Of a DNA stretch of 64,000 nucleotides, positions 8,307-17,299 are shown piece by piece. Position 1 is the first letter of the stretch, and each line of letters opens with the position of its first letter. Below the pieces are notes generated by a model. It was not told where the DNA came from. It worked only from the letters and a program-made list of their open reading frames with translations, and searched no databases. Source of the DNA: Candidatus Thorarchaeota archaeon (lineage in GTDB: Archaea; Asgardarchaeota; Thorarchaeia; Thorarchaeales; Thorarchaeaceae); assembly GCA_021498125.1 (NCBI GenBank), contig JAIZWL010000001.1:1292099-1356098 (forward strand), given 5' to 3'. Position numbers and translations under genes: made by a program.

Positions 8307-8843
8307 GTGCCTAGTAGACCGAGCTGCGATGGACACCGTAGACTTCATGCGGTGCCTCGTGGATTACTGAGACTGGTGATCGCGCGATTACTAGAGTCTC
8401 GGGAGCTATCTGGTATTGACATCATTCGAAATTTGGAAGAGCGCAGTGGTGGCGCTTGGAAACCCAGTCCCGGCTCGATCTATCCACTTCTTGCCCAGAT
8501 GGAGGCAGATGGCTACATTGAGACGGTTCGTATAGAGGGGCGGTCCAAGACATATCGTCTATCAGACGAGGGACAGGAGCTTCTCATTCGGATTCGTGGG
8601 CATAAGGCGTTGCTACTACAAAAGATGCAGATAGGCCCTCTCTTCTGGCTTGGTCTTCTTGACCCAGTTGATCAGGCCATGGCATACTTGGACATGGTTT
8701 CCATTGCTTTTGAGCGATTGAATTTGATCCGTCCTGACCTAAAGGCACGCCAAAAGGGTCGCATCATTAAACGACTACATGAGATTAAGATAGAGCTTCA
8801 CGAAATAATTGAGGATATGGAGCATGGAGGAACTATAAAATGA
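8307..8843 (+). CDS. PadR-family transcriptional regulator
   Basis: This is a winged-helix repressor. The recognition part reads SGIDIIRNLEERSGGAWKPSPGSIYPLLAQMEADGYIE and the wing RIEGRSKTYRLSDEG, both typical of PadR, followed by a C-terminal helical dimerisation domain. I set the start at the GTG at 8307 because GAGGTG (8296-8301) precedes it and the upstream frame is Arg-rich translation of the operator repeats. That gives 178 residues, the size of PadR subfamily 1. The stop overlaps the next ABC gene by four bases (ATGA). It most likely controls the two exporter genes behind it and itself. Confidence 0.9.
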   Translation: MPSRPSCDGHRRLHAVPRGLLRLVIARLLESRELSGIDIIRNLEERSGGAWKPSPGSIYPLLAQMEADGYIETVRIEGRSKTYRLSDEGQELLIRIRGHKALLLQKMQIGPLFWLGLLDPVDQAMAYLDMVSIAFERLNLIRPDLKARQKGRIIKRLHEIKIELHEIIEDMEHGGTIK

Positions 8844-10684
8844 CAGCGAATGCACAAAGATACGCAAGTGCGTCTAGGTATATGCTCAGTGGCATCTTGA
8901 AGCATAAGGGCATTATAACTTTGGCAACTATATTGACGGGGGTCTCCGCTTACCTGACTACTATTCCTAGTGTCATTGTTGGTCGTGCCATTGATGTTCT
9001 GACTGTGAGCGGACTCTCTCCAGAATTTATGTCCCATGTATGGACTCTTGTTGACTTAGCTGTCATCTATATGGGTATGTATTTTTTTGTTGGCTATGCA
9101 TGGGCGGTAGTCACTTTCAAATGGGAACGCGATGCGCGTCAAGATTTCTTTGAGACCGTTCAAGACTATAGCATGGCCTTTCATGATGAGGTGGATTCCA
9201 AGCGGTTGCTGTCCGTCGCTATGCAGGATATTAACTGGATCCGGCTCTCACTTAATCCCGCATTGAGGAACATCATGGGTTCATTGCTATCGCTTTTCAT
9301 TACTGGTTTCTTGTTGATAAAATATGATACATTACCGAGCATTGCAAATTTCGTTGTGGTGAATGGTTTCTCGCTTCCCATATTCACTCTGATCGTATTC
9401 GTTGGATCCCCCATCTATGTTGCCTTTGCGTATCGCTATGCCAACACGATCGAACCAGTGAGACGTGCCCGCTCTGAGACCATGGAACATCTCACTTCTG
9501 TGGCACAGGGCGTATTTACAGGAATTGAGGTAGTACGAGCCTTTGGTGCGGAGAACAAAGAGAAACAGAAATTTCAACAGGTCAGTGTCAAGTACGCCGA
9601 CGTTGTGGCAAAGGAAGGTCGGCTCGCCGCGTTCTATCTTCCGGCCATTGTCCTGATCTGCATGACTACCGCTGCATTCTTCTATGGTACCTATGCGGTC
9701 TTTTCCGGGGTATTGAGTGTGGGTACACTGACATCTATTCTTGGTCTATTGATCGCGCTTGAGTTCATGAACTTCCAACTCCCAAGAATGCTTCTTATGT
9801 TTCGTGGTGGTTATGTCAATGCACAACGGATTGTAGAACTTCTGAACTGGAAAGATCCCCTTGTCGAGGCCGATGATGAGGCTACTGATGTTAATTGGTT
9901 AGGTGACATTACATTTGACCATGTTAGTTTCTCATATGATCACAATCACGAAGGGAATAAACACTATGCAATACAGGACTTGGACATTACAATTCCCGGT
10001 GGTTCGCGGGTGGCTCTTATTGGTGGCCCCGGTAGTGGAAAGAGCACCGTTCTAAAGTTGCTACTCCGATTTTACGATCCCATTGATGGGACGATCACAA
10101 TAGATGGAATCGATCTTCGTCGAATAAATACTAGGACAATACGCAATGCTGTTGGTCTTGTTGAGCAGGATATTTTCTTATTTAGGAGGTCAGTTCGAGA
10201 TAACATCGCCTTTGGGCGAAAAGATGCGACAATTGAGGAGATCATTGAGGCCGCAAAGAGAGCTCAGGCTCATGACTTTATTGTAGAACTTCCTGATGGG
10301 TATGATACGGTGATTGGCGAACGCGGGACGACTCTTAGCGGAGGGCAGCGTCAACGTCTGGCAATTGCCCGGGCCATTTTACAAGATCCTAAAATCCTGT
10401 TACTCGATGACTCTGTGAGTGCAGTTGATGCAGAGACCGAGTACCATTTACGTAAAGCTCTGAGCGAGGTCATGAAGGGCCGAACAAGTATTACAGTCAC
10501 TCAACGATTGCGTACATTACTCGAGTCCGACATGATCATTATCCTTGACAAGGGGCGGCTTATCGCCTCCGGTACTCATGCCGAATTGATTCGTGAGTCT
10601 CCTGTGTATCAGCATATCTTTGAACGGTTGCCGGGCGCGCAATCTATGGTTGCCCGAGTGTCCGGTAATGGAGGTGTTGCATAA
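8840..10684 (+). CDS. ABC exporter half-transporter with degenerate nucleotide site
   Basis: The 614-residue protein has six membrane segments (residues about 20-320) followed by an ATPase domain, the MsbA/LmrA architecture. Walker A is GGPGSGKST near residue 395 and the signature is LSGGQ near 498. Walker B reads LLLDDS, with Asp in place of the catalytic Glu, and the switch loop reads VTQRL, with Gln in place of His. These two substitutions are the hallmark of the inactive side of heterodimeric exporters such as TM287/288. The next gene starts on the base after its TAA and supplies the partner. Likely substrates are drugs, lipids or peptides; none can be named. Confidence 0.92.
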   Translation: MTANAQRYASASRYMLSGILKHKGIITLATILTGVSAYLTTIPSVIVGRAIDVLTVSGLSPEFMSHVWTLVDLAVIYMGMYFFVGYAWAVVTFKWERDARQDFFETVQDYSMAFHDEVDSKRLLSVAMQDINWIRLSLNPALRNIMGSLLSLFITGFLLIKYDTLPSIANFVVVNGFSLPIFTLIVFVGSPIYVAFAYRYANTIEPVRRARSETMEHLTSVAQGVFTGIEVVRAFGAENKEKQKFQQVSVKYADVVAKEGRLAAFYLPAIVLICMTTAAFFYGTYAVFSGVLSVGTLTSILGLLIALEFMNFQLPRMLLMFRGGYVNAQRIVELLNWKDPLVEADDEATDVNWLGDITFDHVSFSYDHNHEGNKHYAIQDLDITIPGGSRVALIGGPGSGKSTVLKLLLRFYDPIDGTITIDGIDLRRINTRTIRNAVGLVEQDIFLFRRSVRDNIAFGRKDATIEEIIEAAKRAQAHDFIVELPDGYDTVIGERGTTLSGGQRQRLAIARAILQDPKILLLDDSVSAVDAETEYHLRKALSEVMKGRTSITVTQRLRTLLESDMIIILDKGRLIASGTHAELIRESPVYQHIFERLPGAQSMVARVSGNGGVA

Positions 10685-12763
10685 ATGGCATTTCGTGGGC
10701 ATCGTGGTCCGAGTGGATCAAGTACGAAAGAAAAACTCAGTCGTCCGATTCTTCTGCTCCTGCGGCGAATGTTTGGCTACCTGGGGCCATTCAAGAGGGT
10801 TGTTGCTCTTGGGGCGGTTCTGTCCCTTATTGCAACAGTTCTGTCTGTGATCTCACCTTTTGTGATCACGAAAGGTATTGACCTTGTATTCTATACGAGC
10901 GGAAATGTCCAAGGTATCATCTATCTCGTGATATTGTACTTTGCTCTGAAAATCATAGTGTGGATCTTTAATGGAATCTATACTTGGATTCTCTCAGGAG
11001 CTCAAGCAAACTTTGTGCAATCTGTTCAGAAAGATGTTTATGACCATCTTATAGATGCCGATCTCTCGTATCACAAGGGGGAACAGAGTGGAAATGTCAC
11101 TTCACGTGTGACCTCTGATACGGTCAGTCTTGCAACTGGCATACAGATGTTCATTGATGTTGCTGGTCAGTTGCTGATGTTAGTTGCGACCTTCATTCTT
11201 CTCTGGACTACTTCTGTATTGATCGCATTGACCTCGCTGCTCGTTGTTCCCGGTATTGCCTTCATGGCTGTTCTCTTTGGAACCGTTGGGAAGCGGATTA
11301 TGCTTGCATCACAGCGTGCTTACGGCAAGGTTTCTGGTCAGATCGCAGAGAATCTAAGTGGTATTCATGTTGCAAAGGCATTCAATCGAGAGGAAGAGCT
11401 TGCCGAAGATATGCTCAAACTAAATGAGAAGGCATACCAATATGGAAAGAAGTTTCTCATTCTGATGACATCCATGCAGCCTCTCATGAGAGGTATTGGT
11501 ATGTTCGTGACTGCCGCGCTCTTGTTCGTCGGGAGTTCGTTGGTCGTCGGTACTGCTCCACTAATGTCGGTCGGAGAGGTCTTTCTTGGTATTCTTCTTG
11601 TTCAGAAATTCATGTGGCCTCTTCTCTTTCTCTCCATGACCTCCTCACAGGTTCAGGCCTCTCTGGCAGCAATGGATCGGGTTTCGGATGTCTTGGAATC
11701 GAAGCCGGCTATATGTGACTCTCCAGATGCGGTCCCACTTAGAGAGACCAGTGATGGTATTACCTTCGACCATGTGACCTTTTGGTATGTTGAAGGAACC
11801 GAGGTTCTCAAGGATGTGTCCTTTACGATTCGACCTGGAGAGACCGTCGCTCTCGTAGGTCATACGGGAGCTGGCAAGACAACTGTTGCTGCACTCATCA
11901 ATCGATTTTATGACCCGCAGAAGGGGAAGGTCCTGATTGGCGATCAGAATCTTCGAGATGTGACGCTAGCATCATTACACGACGCAATCTCGCTGATTCC
12001 TCAAGAGCCGTACCTCTTTGATGGGACGATCATTGAGAACATTCGCTATGGACGAGAAGATGCCACGGAAGAAGAGATCATTGAACTGTGTAAGATCATC
12101 GGTGCTGATGAGTTCATTGAAGTTCTCTCTGAGGGCTATCAGACTCTCGTGATCGAGAACGGTAAGAATCTCAGTGCAGGCCAGCGTCAGATGATCACGA
12201 TCGCCCGGACTATGCTGGCAAATCCACGGATTCTCATTCTGGATGAGGCCACTAGTAGACTTGATGCGTACAGTGAGGCTCTTGTCCAGGACGCTCAGGC
12301 AAAGCTCTTCTCTGAACGGACCACTGTTGTGATCGCGCACCGGCTCACAACGATCGCCAACGCTTCAAGGATAATCGTCTTTGATCATGGTAAGATTGTA
12401 GAAGAGGGTACTACTGAAGAGCTGCTTGCACTCGGTGGAGCCTTCAGGAAACTCTATGACACCTACTATGCACATCAAGGAGTCGGTGAGATCTCTGAGG
12501 ATATCCTTCGTGTCGCCAGTGAGGAGGTCTCAAAGGACGAGTCTAACTCTTCTTCTCCTCCACAGATGCCCTTTGCAATGATGGGCGGTGGACCCCCACC
12601 AGGTATGGCAATGGGCATGGGGCAGGGTAGTCCTAACCCTGAGAAGATGCGTCAGATGATGGAACGGATGAGTCCGGAGACGAGAGCGCGTCTTCTAGCT
12701 AATCCAAGTAAACTTCCTCCTGCAATGCGCGAGATGCTGGAAAAGTACGAGAAGAAAAAATGA
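10685..12763 (+). CDS. ABC exporter half-transporter, canonical site, with Met/Gly/Pro-rich tail
   Basis: The 692-residue partner has six membrane segments and an ATPase domain with Walker A GHTGAGKTT (near 392), a variant signature LSAGQ (near 496), Walker B LILDEA and switch histidine in IAHRL. The intact Glu and His together with the altered signature match the catalytic half of a heterodimer whose degenerate half is the gene just upstream. The last 70 residues form an unusual cytosolic tail, rich in Met, Gly and Pro (PPPGMAMGMGQG) and ending in a basic helix (MREMLEKYEKKK). The role of the tail is unknown; metal or partner binding is possible. Confidence 0.92.
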   Translation: MAFRGHRGPSGSSTKEKLSRPILLLLRRMFGYLGPFKRVVALGAVLSLIATVLSVISPFVITKGIDLVFYTSGNVQGIIYLVILYFALKIIVWIFNGIYTWILSGAQANFVQSVQKDVYDHLIDADLSYHKGEQSGNVTSRVTSDTVSLATGIQMFIDVAGQLLMLVATFILLWTTSVLIALTSLLVVPGIAFMAVLFGTVGKRIMLASQRAYGKVSGQIAENLSGIHVAKAFNREEELAEDMLKLNEKAYQYGKKFLILMTSMQPLMRGIGMFVTAALLFVGSSLVVGTAPLMSVGEVFLGILLVQKFMWPLLFLSMTSSQVQASLAAMDRVSDVLESKPAICDSPDAVPLRETSDGITFDHVTFWYVEGTEVLKDVSFTIRPGETVALVGHTGAGKTTVAALINRFYDPQKGKVLIGDQNLRDVTLASLHDAISLIPQEPYLFDGTIIENIRYGREDATEEEIIELCKIIGADEFIEVLSEGYQTLVIENGKNLSAGQRQMITIARTMLANPRILILDEATSRLDAYSEALVQDAQAKLFSERTTVVIAHRLTTIANASRIIVFDHGKIVEEGTTEELLALGGAFRKLYDTYYAHQGVGEISEDILRVASEEVSKDESNSSSPPQMPFAMMGGGPPPGMAMGMGQGSPNPEKMRQMMERMSPETRARLLANPSKLPPAMREMLEKYEKKK

Positions 12764-12798
12764 GATGTGATCATTCATTTATTCATTCGGACTACAGG

Positions 12799-13551
12799 TC
12801 ATGATGTCTGGGTCATGGCCTGTGTCGCTCCAATGGCCAGATATGCCTCAATGGTCAGGATACGGGCTAACTCTTGTGTTGGCAATACGCCAAAAATGTT
12901 CCATGCTAGATTTTGGGCGAGAAAGATTCCCGTGGCCAGTAATAGTAGTCCAATATGGACTCTTAGTGTTCCATGTCGAAATGACCATAGTAACCACCCA
13001 AGAGAATATGCTGATATTAATAGGACAACAAGTGCAGGCCCCTCAGAGAGTATCACTACTATGGACGAGTTTGAAAGTTGTGTGATTATGATTGATGTGA
13101 TGATGGCTGCTACCACGACCGCCATATGTGCCTTCTTCACAGCAATGTTTCCTATTGTTGCTATACATCCTTGAAAATAGCTGGTCACGCCAAGGGCCCA
13201 AAGTAAGAGTCCTGGGAGCTGAAGAATAAAGATAATCGAGAGGTAATCCACTGGGTTAGGCAGGAACCACACAATCGTGGCCATAGCCTCACTCAGTGTC
13301 AAAACAATGACCCCTAACGCGAAGAAAGAGTTCATTGCAGAAAATTGGTCTGAGCCAATGATCTCTCCGCTCTGCGAATACTTGCGGATTCCAATTGTTC
13401 CGATCACAATTGTCAACACTGGCCCGAGAAACAGGACTATGTATGTAAATGCTTGGAGGTTTCCACTGAACGCTCCTATTATCAATGACATGATGCCTAA
13501 AATCAGTGCGCCAATGAAGTATAATGCAGTGGAACGATTGATTGCGTTCAA
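12799..13551 (-). CDS. Integral membrane protein, uncharacterised
   Basis: The 250-residue protein is hydrophobic throughout, with about seven predicted membrane segments separated by short loops. One loop carries KYSQSGEIIGSDQF. No catalytic motif or recognised family is seen. Its ATG overlaps the stop of the longin-like gene upstream by four bases, so the two are translationally coupled and probably act together at a membrane. It ends 35 bases from the convergent ABC exporter gene. Confidence 0.7.
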   Translation of the reverse strand: MNAINRSTALYFIGALILGIMSLIIGAFSGNLQAFTYIVLFLGPVLTIVIGTIGIRKYSQSGEIIGSDQFSAMNSFFALGVIVLTLSEAMATIVWFLPNPVDYLSIIFILQLPGLLLWALGVTSYFQGCIATIGNIAVKKAHMAVVVAAIITSIIITQLSNSSIVVILSEGPALVVLLISAYSLGWLLWSFRHGTLRVHIGLLLLATGIFLAQNLAWNIFGVLPTQELARILTIEAYLAIGATQAMTQTS

Positions 13552-14819
13552 TGGTACGTCCCCGAGTCAGTTACACTGGGGACTTCGGGCACCCGCTTAA
13601 TAAGAGGTTTGCCCCTCTTGATCTCCGGGGCTATGATCTGTTCCCATTCTACCTCAACACTGCGATTTGGAAATTGTCTCTCTATGATTGTCTTGATACG
13701 TTCTACTATTGACCTTGTTGGGTTCTTGCCAATAAATCTCTCGATTCCTTGAACAATGTCTTGCATAAACGTTCGAAATCCATCGTACAGCAATGATGGT
13801 GAGACCGTGCCCTTTACTGATGCCGTGATCAACGAACTACGGACCTCCACATCAACACCATCCTCAAGATCGACAAATGACAACCATGGATATAGCCGTG
13901 TTAATTCCTTTTTTGTACTGAAAAACAATTTTCTCGCATTCACTATGCCAATGATCTTCGACCCCGCATCAAGCAATGTCTGTAGTACTGATGCTTGAAG
14001 GATCAGCGTTGCTTGTGCTGGAGGTACTTTCTCAATTGCTTTTCGCTGGGCGAGGATTGCTATCTCTTCCATGAACCGTTTGTAATCGCTCACTTGGGCA
14101 CGTTTAGCTGCAATTGCGACCGTGGTCTCTCCGTCCAACTCCGCAAGGGCTCTTCGTGTTTCGGCCGAAATATCGCGATAATCACTTAGGACTCTCTCAA
14201 TTGCATGTGCTTGATATATGTCGTCTGCACGAATGGGTTGAATGGTCACTACGGCCTTTTCCCAGACTGCCTCCGCTGCTCGTGCTATTGCAAGTTCAAC
14301 AGGTATCCCTAAGGTTTCAGCGGCCTCTTCTACAGAACAGCGCTCAGGGATTCCCTCCAAGAACCATCGCACATCAGGATGCATAGTTAGATCCTCCCAT
14401 CTCAACTTCTTTCTAACGATTGTGTCTGGGGTCACCTGTTCTAGAATGAACTCATTCATGACTGAGGGCTCGAATCTCGAATAGACTGCAAGATCCATGT
14501 CAACATATCTAAGTATGGAGAACTGGTTCTCAAACGCAACGATGATATTGCGCAGTTTTTCTCTCATTAGTTCACGGTCCTCTGAGACCACTAGTGCCCC
14601 TACTGTCCACTCTCCGAATTCCACTATTATCTTGTAATCCCGCCCCTCGAAGGCTCGGGCTGCAGATTCGAGAGTCTGTTTACTCTGTTCAAAAAATTGA
14701 GTCATGGCTGAAATAAATGATGAGATAAGATGGGGATCAAAGAGCGGCTCCTTGAAGTCTTTATGATAGAGGCATACTCCTGAATCCTTGAAGATGATAT
14801 AGAGGCTTTTTATTTCCAT
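13548..14819 (-). CDS. Protein with longin-like N-terminal domain, uncharacterised
   Basis: The first 125 residues follow the longin/roadblock-type pattern: strand IKSLYIIF, the turn DSGVCLYHKDF, a long helix (PHLISSFISAMTQFFEQS), strands DYKIIVEFGEWTVGALVVS and a second helix with ENQFSILR. Such domains are common in Asgard archaea and relate to eukaryotic trafficking proteins. The middle (residues 140-300) is helical and contains CSVEEAAETLGIPVELAIARA, resembling a winged-helix or repeated helical unit. The C-terminal part is mixed alpha/beta. The stop overlaps the start of a membrane protein, suggesting a membrane-associated partner. The longin reading is by eye and needs structure prediction. 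Confidence 0.5.
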   Translation of the reverse strand: MEIKSLYIIFKDSGVCLYHKDFKEPLFDPHLISSFISAMTQFFEQSKQTLESAARAFEGRDYKIIVEFGEWTVGALVVSEDRELMREKLRNIIVAFENQFSILRYVDMDLAVYSRFEPSVMNEFILEQVTPDTIVRKKLRWEDLTMHPDVRWFLEGIPERCSVEEAAETLGIPVELAIARAAEAVWEKAVVTIQPIRADDIYQAHAIERVLSDYRDISAETRRALAELDGETTVAIAAKRAQVSDYKRFMEEIAILAQRKAIEKVPPAQATLILQASVLQTLLDAGSKIIGIVNARKLFFSTKKELTRLYPWLSFVDLEDGVDVEVRSSLITASVKGTVSPSLLYDGFRTFMQDIVQGIERFIGKNPTRSIVERIKTIIERQFPNRSVEVEWEQIIAPEIKRGKPLIKRVPEVPSVTDSGTYH

Positions 14820-14957
14820 CTCATTCTCTCCATTCTTATGGTAAATTGGTCATGGATGATTCTTTACTGTTATCTTAACAATAACTAGGTTGTATGGATA
14901 TTATTCGCATCTATCCTATTGATATGATGTTGTATTTTTCGGGTATAGTTATGTGAT

Positions 14958-14999
14958 ATATTCCAACATGCTCTGATATTAACTAGCATGTTGCAATAT
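14958..14999. promoter_or_regulatory. Long inverted repeat, probable operator
   Basis: The arms ATATTCCAACATGCT (14958-14972) and AGCATGTTGCAATAT (14985-14999) are complementary at 14 of 15 positions with a 12-base A/T-rich spacer. It lies in the 268-base space between the divergent longin-like gene (start 14819) and the ZPR1 gene (start 15088). No T-run follows either arm, so a protein-binding site is more likely than a terminator. Which regulator uses it is unknown. Confidence 0.5.
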
Positions 15000-15058
15000 G
15001 AATATGAGGTGATTGCTTTTAGATAATGTGTGTATAGACTTGGCCGTGTCGGGAACTT

Positions 15059-15066
15059 CTATATGG
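15059..15066 (+). promoter_or_regulatory. TATA-like box of the ZPR1 gene (leaderless transcript likely)
   Basis: CTATATGG is centred about 26 bases before the ATG at 15088, the usual distance from an archaeal TATA box to the transcription start. There is no ribosome site directly before that ATG, which fits a leaderless message. The spacing supports 15088 over the earlier in-frame start at 15013. Confidence 0.4.
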
Positions 15067-15087
15067 TCAAAGTTCACGCACAATGCT

Positions 15088-15693
15088 ATGAATGACGATT
15101 TTGACATTCGATGTCCGATCTGTAACAAGCAGGGCCTTCAGGTCACATCCACCCTTTATTCGGTCCCCTATTTCAATCAGATTGCCATGTTCACAGTACG
15201 CTGTCCGCATTGTCATTTCACTCATAATGATGTCTTCACCACTGAGCAGAGATCGCCTTCACGATGGACATTATACGTTGATTCCCCAGACCTTCTTCGT
15301 GCCAGAGTCATCAGATCGAGTTCGGGTACAATTCGACTTCCTGAGTTTGGAATCGATATAGAACCGGGACCGTTGGCAGAGTCTTTCATCACTAATGTTG
15401 AGGGTGTGCTGCAACGAACCCGTCCTGTCGTGGAGACTGCGATCAACTTCGCCGAAAAACCTGAAGAGAAGGCTCGTGGCGCTGAGGTACTTGTCATGAT
15501 AGACCGCGCCATTGAGGGATCTTCTCCATTTACGATTATCATTGAGGACCCTGCTGGAATCAGCAGTATTCTTCCGGATGATATGTCAAAGGTCAAGCAT
15601 GAAGCGATTTCACCTGAGGACGCAAGTGAATTGAGGGGTGCACCGCTCTGGGTGGATACATTGCGTGACGAGCTACATGAGCGTAAGGATTAA
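15088..15693 (+). CDS. ZPR1-type zinc-finger protein
   Basis: This 201-residue protein has one C4 zinc finger, CPICNKQGLQV...CPHCHF (residues 8-40), followed by the conserved ZPR1 core (SRWTLYVDSPDLLRARVIRSSSGTI, then PGPLAESFITNVEGVL). Eukaryotic ZPR1 has two such modules and binds EF-1A; archaeal members have one and their role is not established. The start at 15088 places the finger near the N terminus, as in relatives; the upstream 25 residues look unlike protein. It is followed by tRNA-Ala on the same strand. Confidence 0.85.
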   Translation: MNDDFDIRCPICNKQGLQVTSTLYSVPYFNQIAMFTVRCPHCHFTHNDVFTTEQRSPSRWTLYVDSPDLLRARVIRSSSGTIRLPEFGIDIEPGPLAESFITNVEGVLQRTRPVVETAINFAEKPEEKARGAEVLVMIDRAIEGSSPFTIIIEDPAGISSILPDDMSKVKHEAISPEDASELRGAPLWVDTLRDELHERKD

Positions 15694-15721
15694 AACCACT
15701 AACATCATCGACCTGAAACAT

Positions 15722-15798
15722 GGGCCGGTAGATTAGCCCGGTAGATCGTCTGGTTTGCATCCAGAAGGCCGCGAGTTCAAATCTCGCCCGGTCCACCA
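15722..15798 (+). tRNA. tRNA-Ala (anticodon TGC), 3' CCA encoded
   Basis: The cloverleaf folds fully. The acceptor stem GGGCCGG pairs with CCGGTCC and contains the G3-U70 wobble pair that identifies alanine tRNA. The anticodon stem TCTGG/CCAGA encloses TTTGCAT, giving anticodon TGC. The T arm is GCGAG-TTCAAAT-CTCGC. A73 is followed by an encoded CCA (15796-15798). No intron is present. A C/T-rich stretch just downstream probably ends transcription. Confidence 0.97.
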
Positions 15799-15923
15799 CT
15801 TCTTTTCTTTCCTCTTCTGAGGCGCATTCTGCTTCATGTCATCTTGGGCGAAGTCGAATTGTGAGATATTCACATATCCTCAGAATTACAGGATTCCTTG
15901 AACGACTATCAACAGACGTAGAG

Positions 15924-16373
15924 TTAGAGATTCACAGTGAATGAGATAGTTGCGGTATAATCTTGAATATGTATATCTGTTGAAAATTCCACTACAGGCC
16001 ATGGAGCCAACCACCTTACCGTAATTGCATTCTGTACTTGCGCCTCAATACTCGATGGCGAATATCCCGGAACACCAGTTCTAACAGACTTGGCGGCTCC
16101 TACTGGGGTTCCATCGTTATCATACTCCACCGGCTCGTCCTGACTCGGCGCGTTGGGATCGTGCCTGTTGAGGTCTGCCACCACGTTGATGTCATGGACG
16201 CGCATGCTCACCAGACCGTAGGAGTCTAGGCGATACCCCAGGATGGCCACGTACTTGATCACACGGGAGGCGTTGTCGCACTCAGCGATGGGGTAGGCGT
16301 CCCCCTGACCGTCAATGGAGGCCATTAACGGCAGAAAGAAAACAACCTCGCAAGGGATGCCACTTTCGTCCAC
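15924..16373 (-). CDS. Hypothetical protein in a small membrane-protein cluster
   Basis: The 149-residue product starts with GTG at 16373, three bases after the stop of the membrane gene upstream. It has a hydrophobic stretch near its N terminus (VVFFLPLMASI), an acidic middle with SQDEPVEYDNDG, and a strand-rich end (DYTATISFTVNL). It has no cysteine motif or known domain that I recognise. Gene order suggests it works with the two membrane proteins encoded ahead of it. Confidence 0.5.
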   Translation of the reverse strand: MDESGIPCEVVFFLPLMASIDGQGDAYPIAECDNASRVIKYVAILGYRLDSYGLVSMRVHDINVVADLNRHDPNAPSQDEPVEYDNDGTPVGAAKSVRTGVPGYSPSSIEAQVQNAITVRWLAPWPVVEFSTDIHIQDYTATISFTVNL

Positions 16374-16376
16374 CTG

Positions 16377-16697
16377 TTATGATTGATATTGGGTGGTTTC
16401 TATAGCACGACGCAGCATCTGGGACAAGTATGCAGTTATGACTACGAGTGGGGATGCCCACAAGGCCACAACAACCACCATTGAGGCACTCTCTGGAACA
16501 AGAACTGTGGTGATCAGGCTTCCCGCAAGACCTATCGTTTCTGACAAGATGATCGAACGTAGAGCCGTATCAAAGAATCGTAGTCCAATTCCATGAAGCT
16601 TGCTGCCGAAGCCAAACAACAGCCAATAGAATATGGGGAGTAACACACTGATGCCCCAGCAAAACACAATGGGACTATCTAACAGAACTTCAATCAC
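16377..16697 (-). CDS. Small membrane protein, uncharacterised
   Basis: The 106-residue product has three or four hydrophobic segments and a short basic C-terminal end (MLRRAIETTQYQS). Its ATG overlaps the stop of the preceding 195-residue gene by four bases, so the two are coupled. No motif identifies a family. Confidence 0.5.
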   Translation of the reverse strand: MIEVLLDSPIVFCWGISVLLPIFYWLLFGFGSKLHGIGLRFFDTALRSIILSETIGLAGSLITTVLVPESASMVVVVALWASPLVVITAYLSQMLRRAIETTQYQS

Positions 16698-17281
16698 GTG
16701 GAAGCACCATCCAGATACGATTGAATAGATGTTTCAAGCAATACTGTGAATATGTAGTACGAGTACACACACATAAAGAATTGCACCACAACTCCGAGAA
16801 TTGTCCAGATAAGCCATGTCTTGAAATAAGCAAGATTCTGGCACGAGGTATATACTTTGTTTACAATATAATACATTATTGCACTCTTGATAATAGTGGA
16901 AACAATCAGTCCGCCATATCCAAAAAAGGAATCCAACCAACCTGCGAAAATTCCTAGTGCAAAGTCCAGGGAGATAGCTCCTGATCCAATTCCACATGCC
17001 AATCCAAAGAGCCAAAACTCCCAAGTCACTAGAGCTGTTGCTAATACTACTGCTACTGCGGTTAGGCCTCCTATGGAAAAAGCGGAGGGGAGCAGAGCTA
17101 AAGCATTTGATATTATTAATATTGATATATCACTTACTGCACGAAAACCATCTTCAATTTCTCCAGATTTGGAAACCTGTTGACCAACTTGCTGAGCCCA
17201 AATATCCCTATCATCCGCACTTAGCTCGTGAAACAGTGGCGAATCGTAGCTTGCTTCCTCAACTTGTAAATCACCAATCAA
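16694..17281 (-). CDS. Membrane protein, uncharacterised, next to an IS110 remnant
   Basis: The 195-residue product has a soluble acidic N terminus (to about residue 45) and four or five membrane segments. The start shown is TTG at 17281; the frame stays open further upstream into the decayed transposase, so the true 5' end may have been lost or replaced when the element inserted. It leads a three-gene, tightly packed cluster (16694-16697 overlap, then a three-base gap). No function can be assigned. Confidence 0.5.
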   Translation of the reverse strand: MIGDLQVEEASYDSPLFHELSADDRDIWAQQVGQQVSKSGEIEDGFRAVSDISILIISNALALLPSAFSIGGLTAVAVVLATALVTWEFWLFGLACGIGSGAISLDFALGIFAGWLDSFFGYGGLIVSTIIKSAIMYYIVNKVYTSCQNLAYFKTWLIWTILGVVVQFFMCVYSYYIFTVLLETSIQSYLDGAST

Positions 17282-17299
17282 ATCAATTGAAAAGTGAAG

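Noticed and set aside
15593-15799. A 68-residue frame on the minus strand beginning MVDRARFELAAFWMQ
   Set aside because: It is the translation of the antisense strand of tRNA-Ala; this peptide form is a classic false gene call and overlaps the ZPR1 end.
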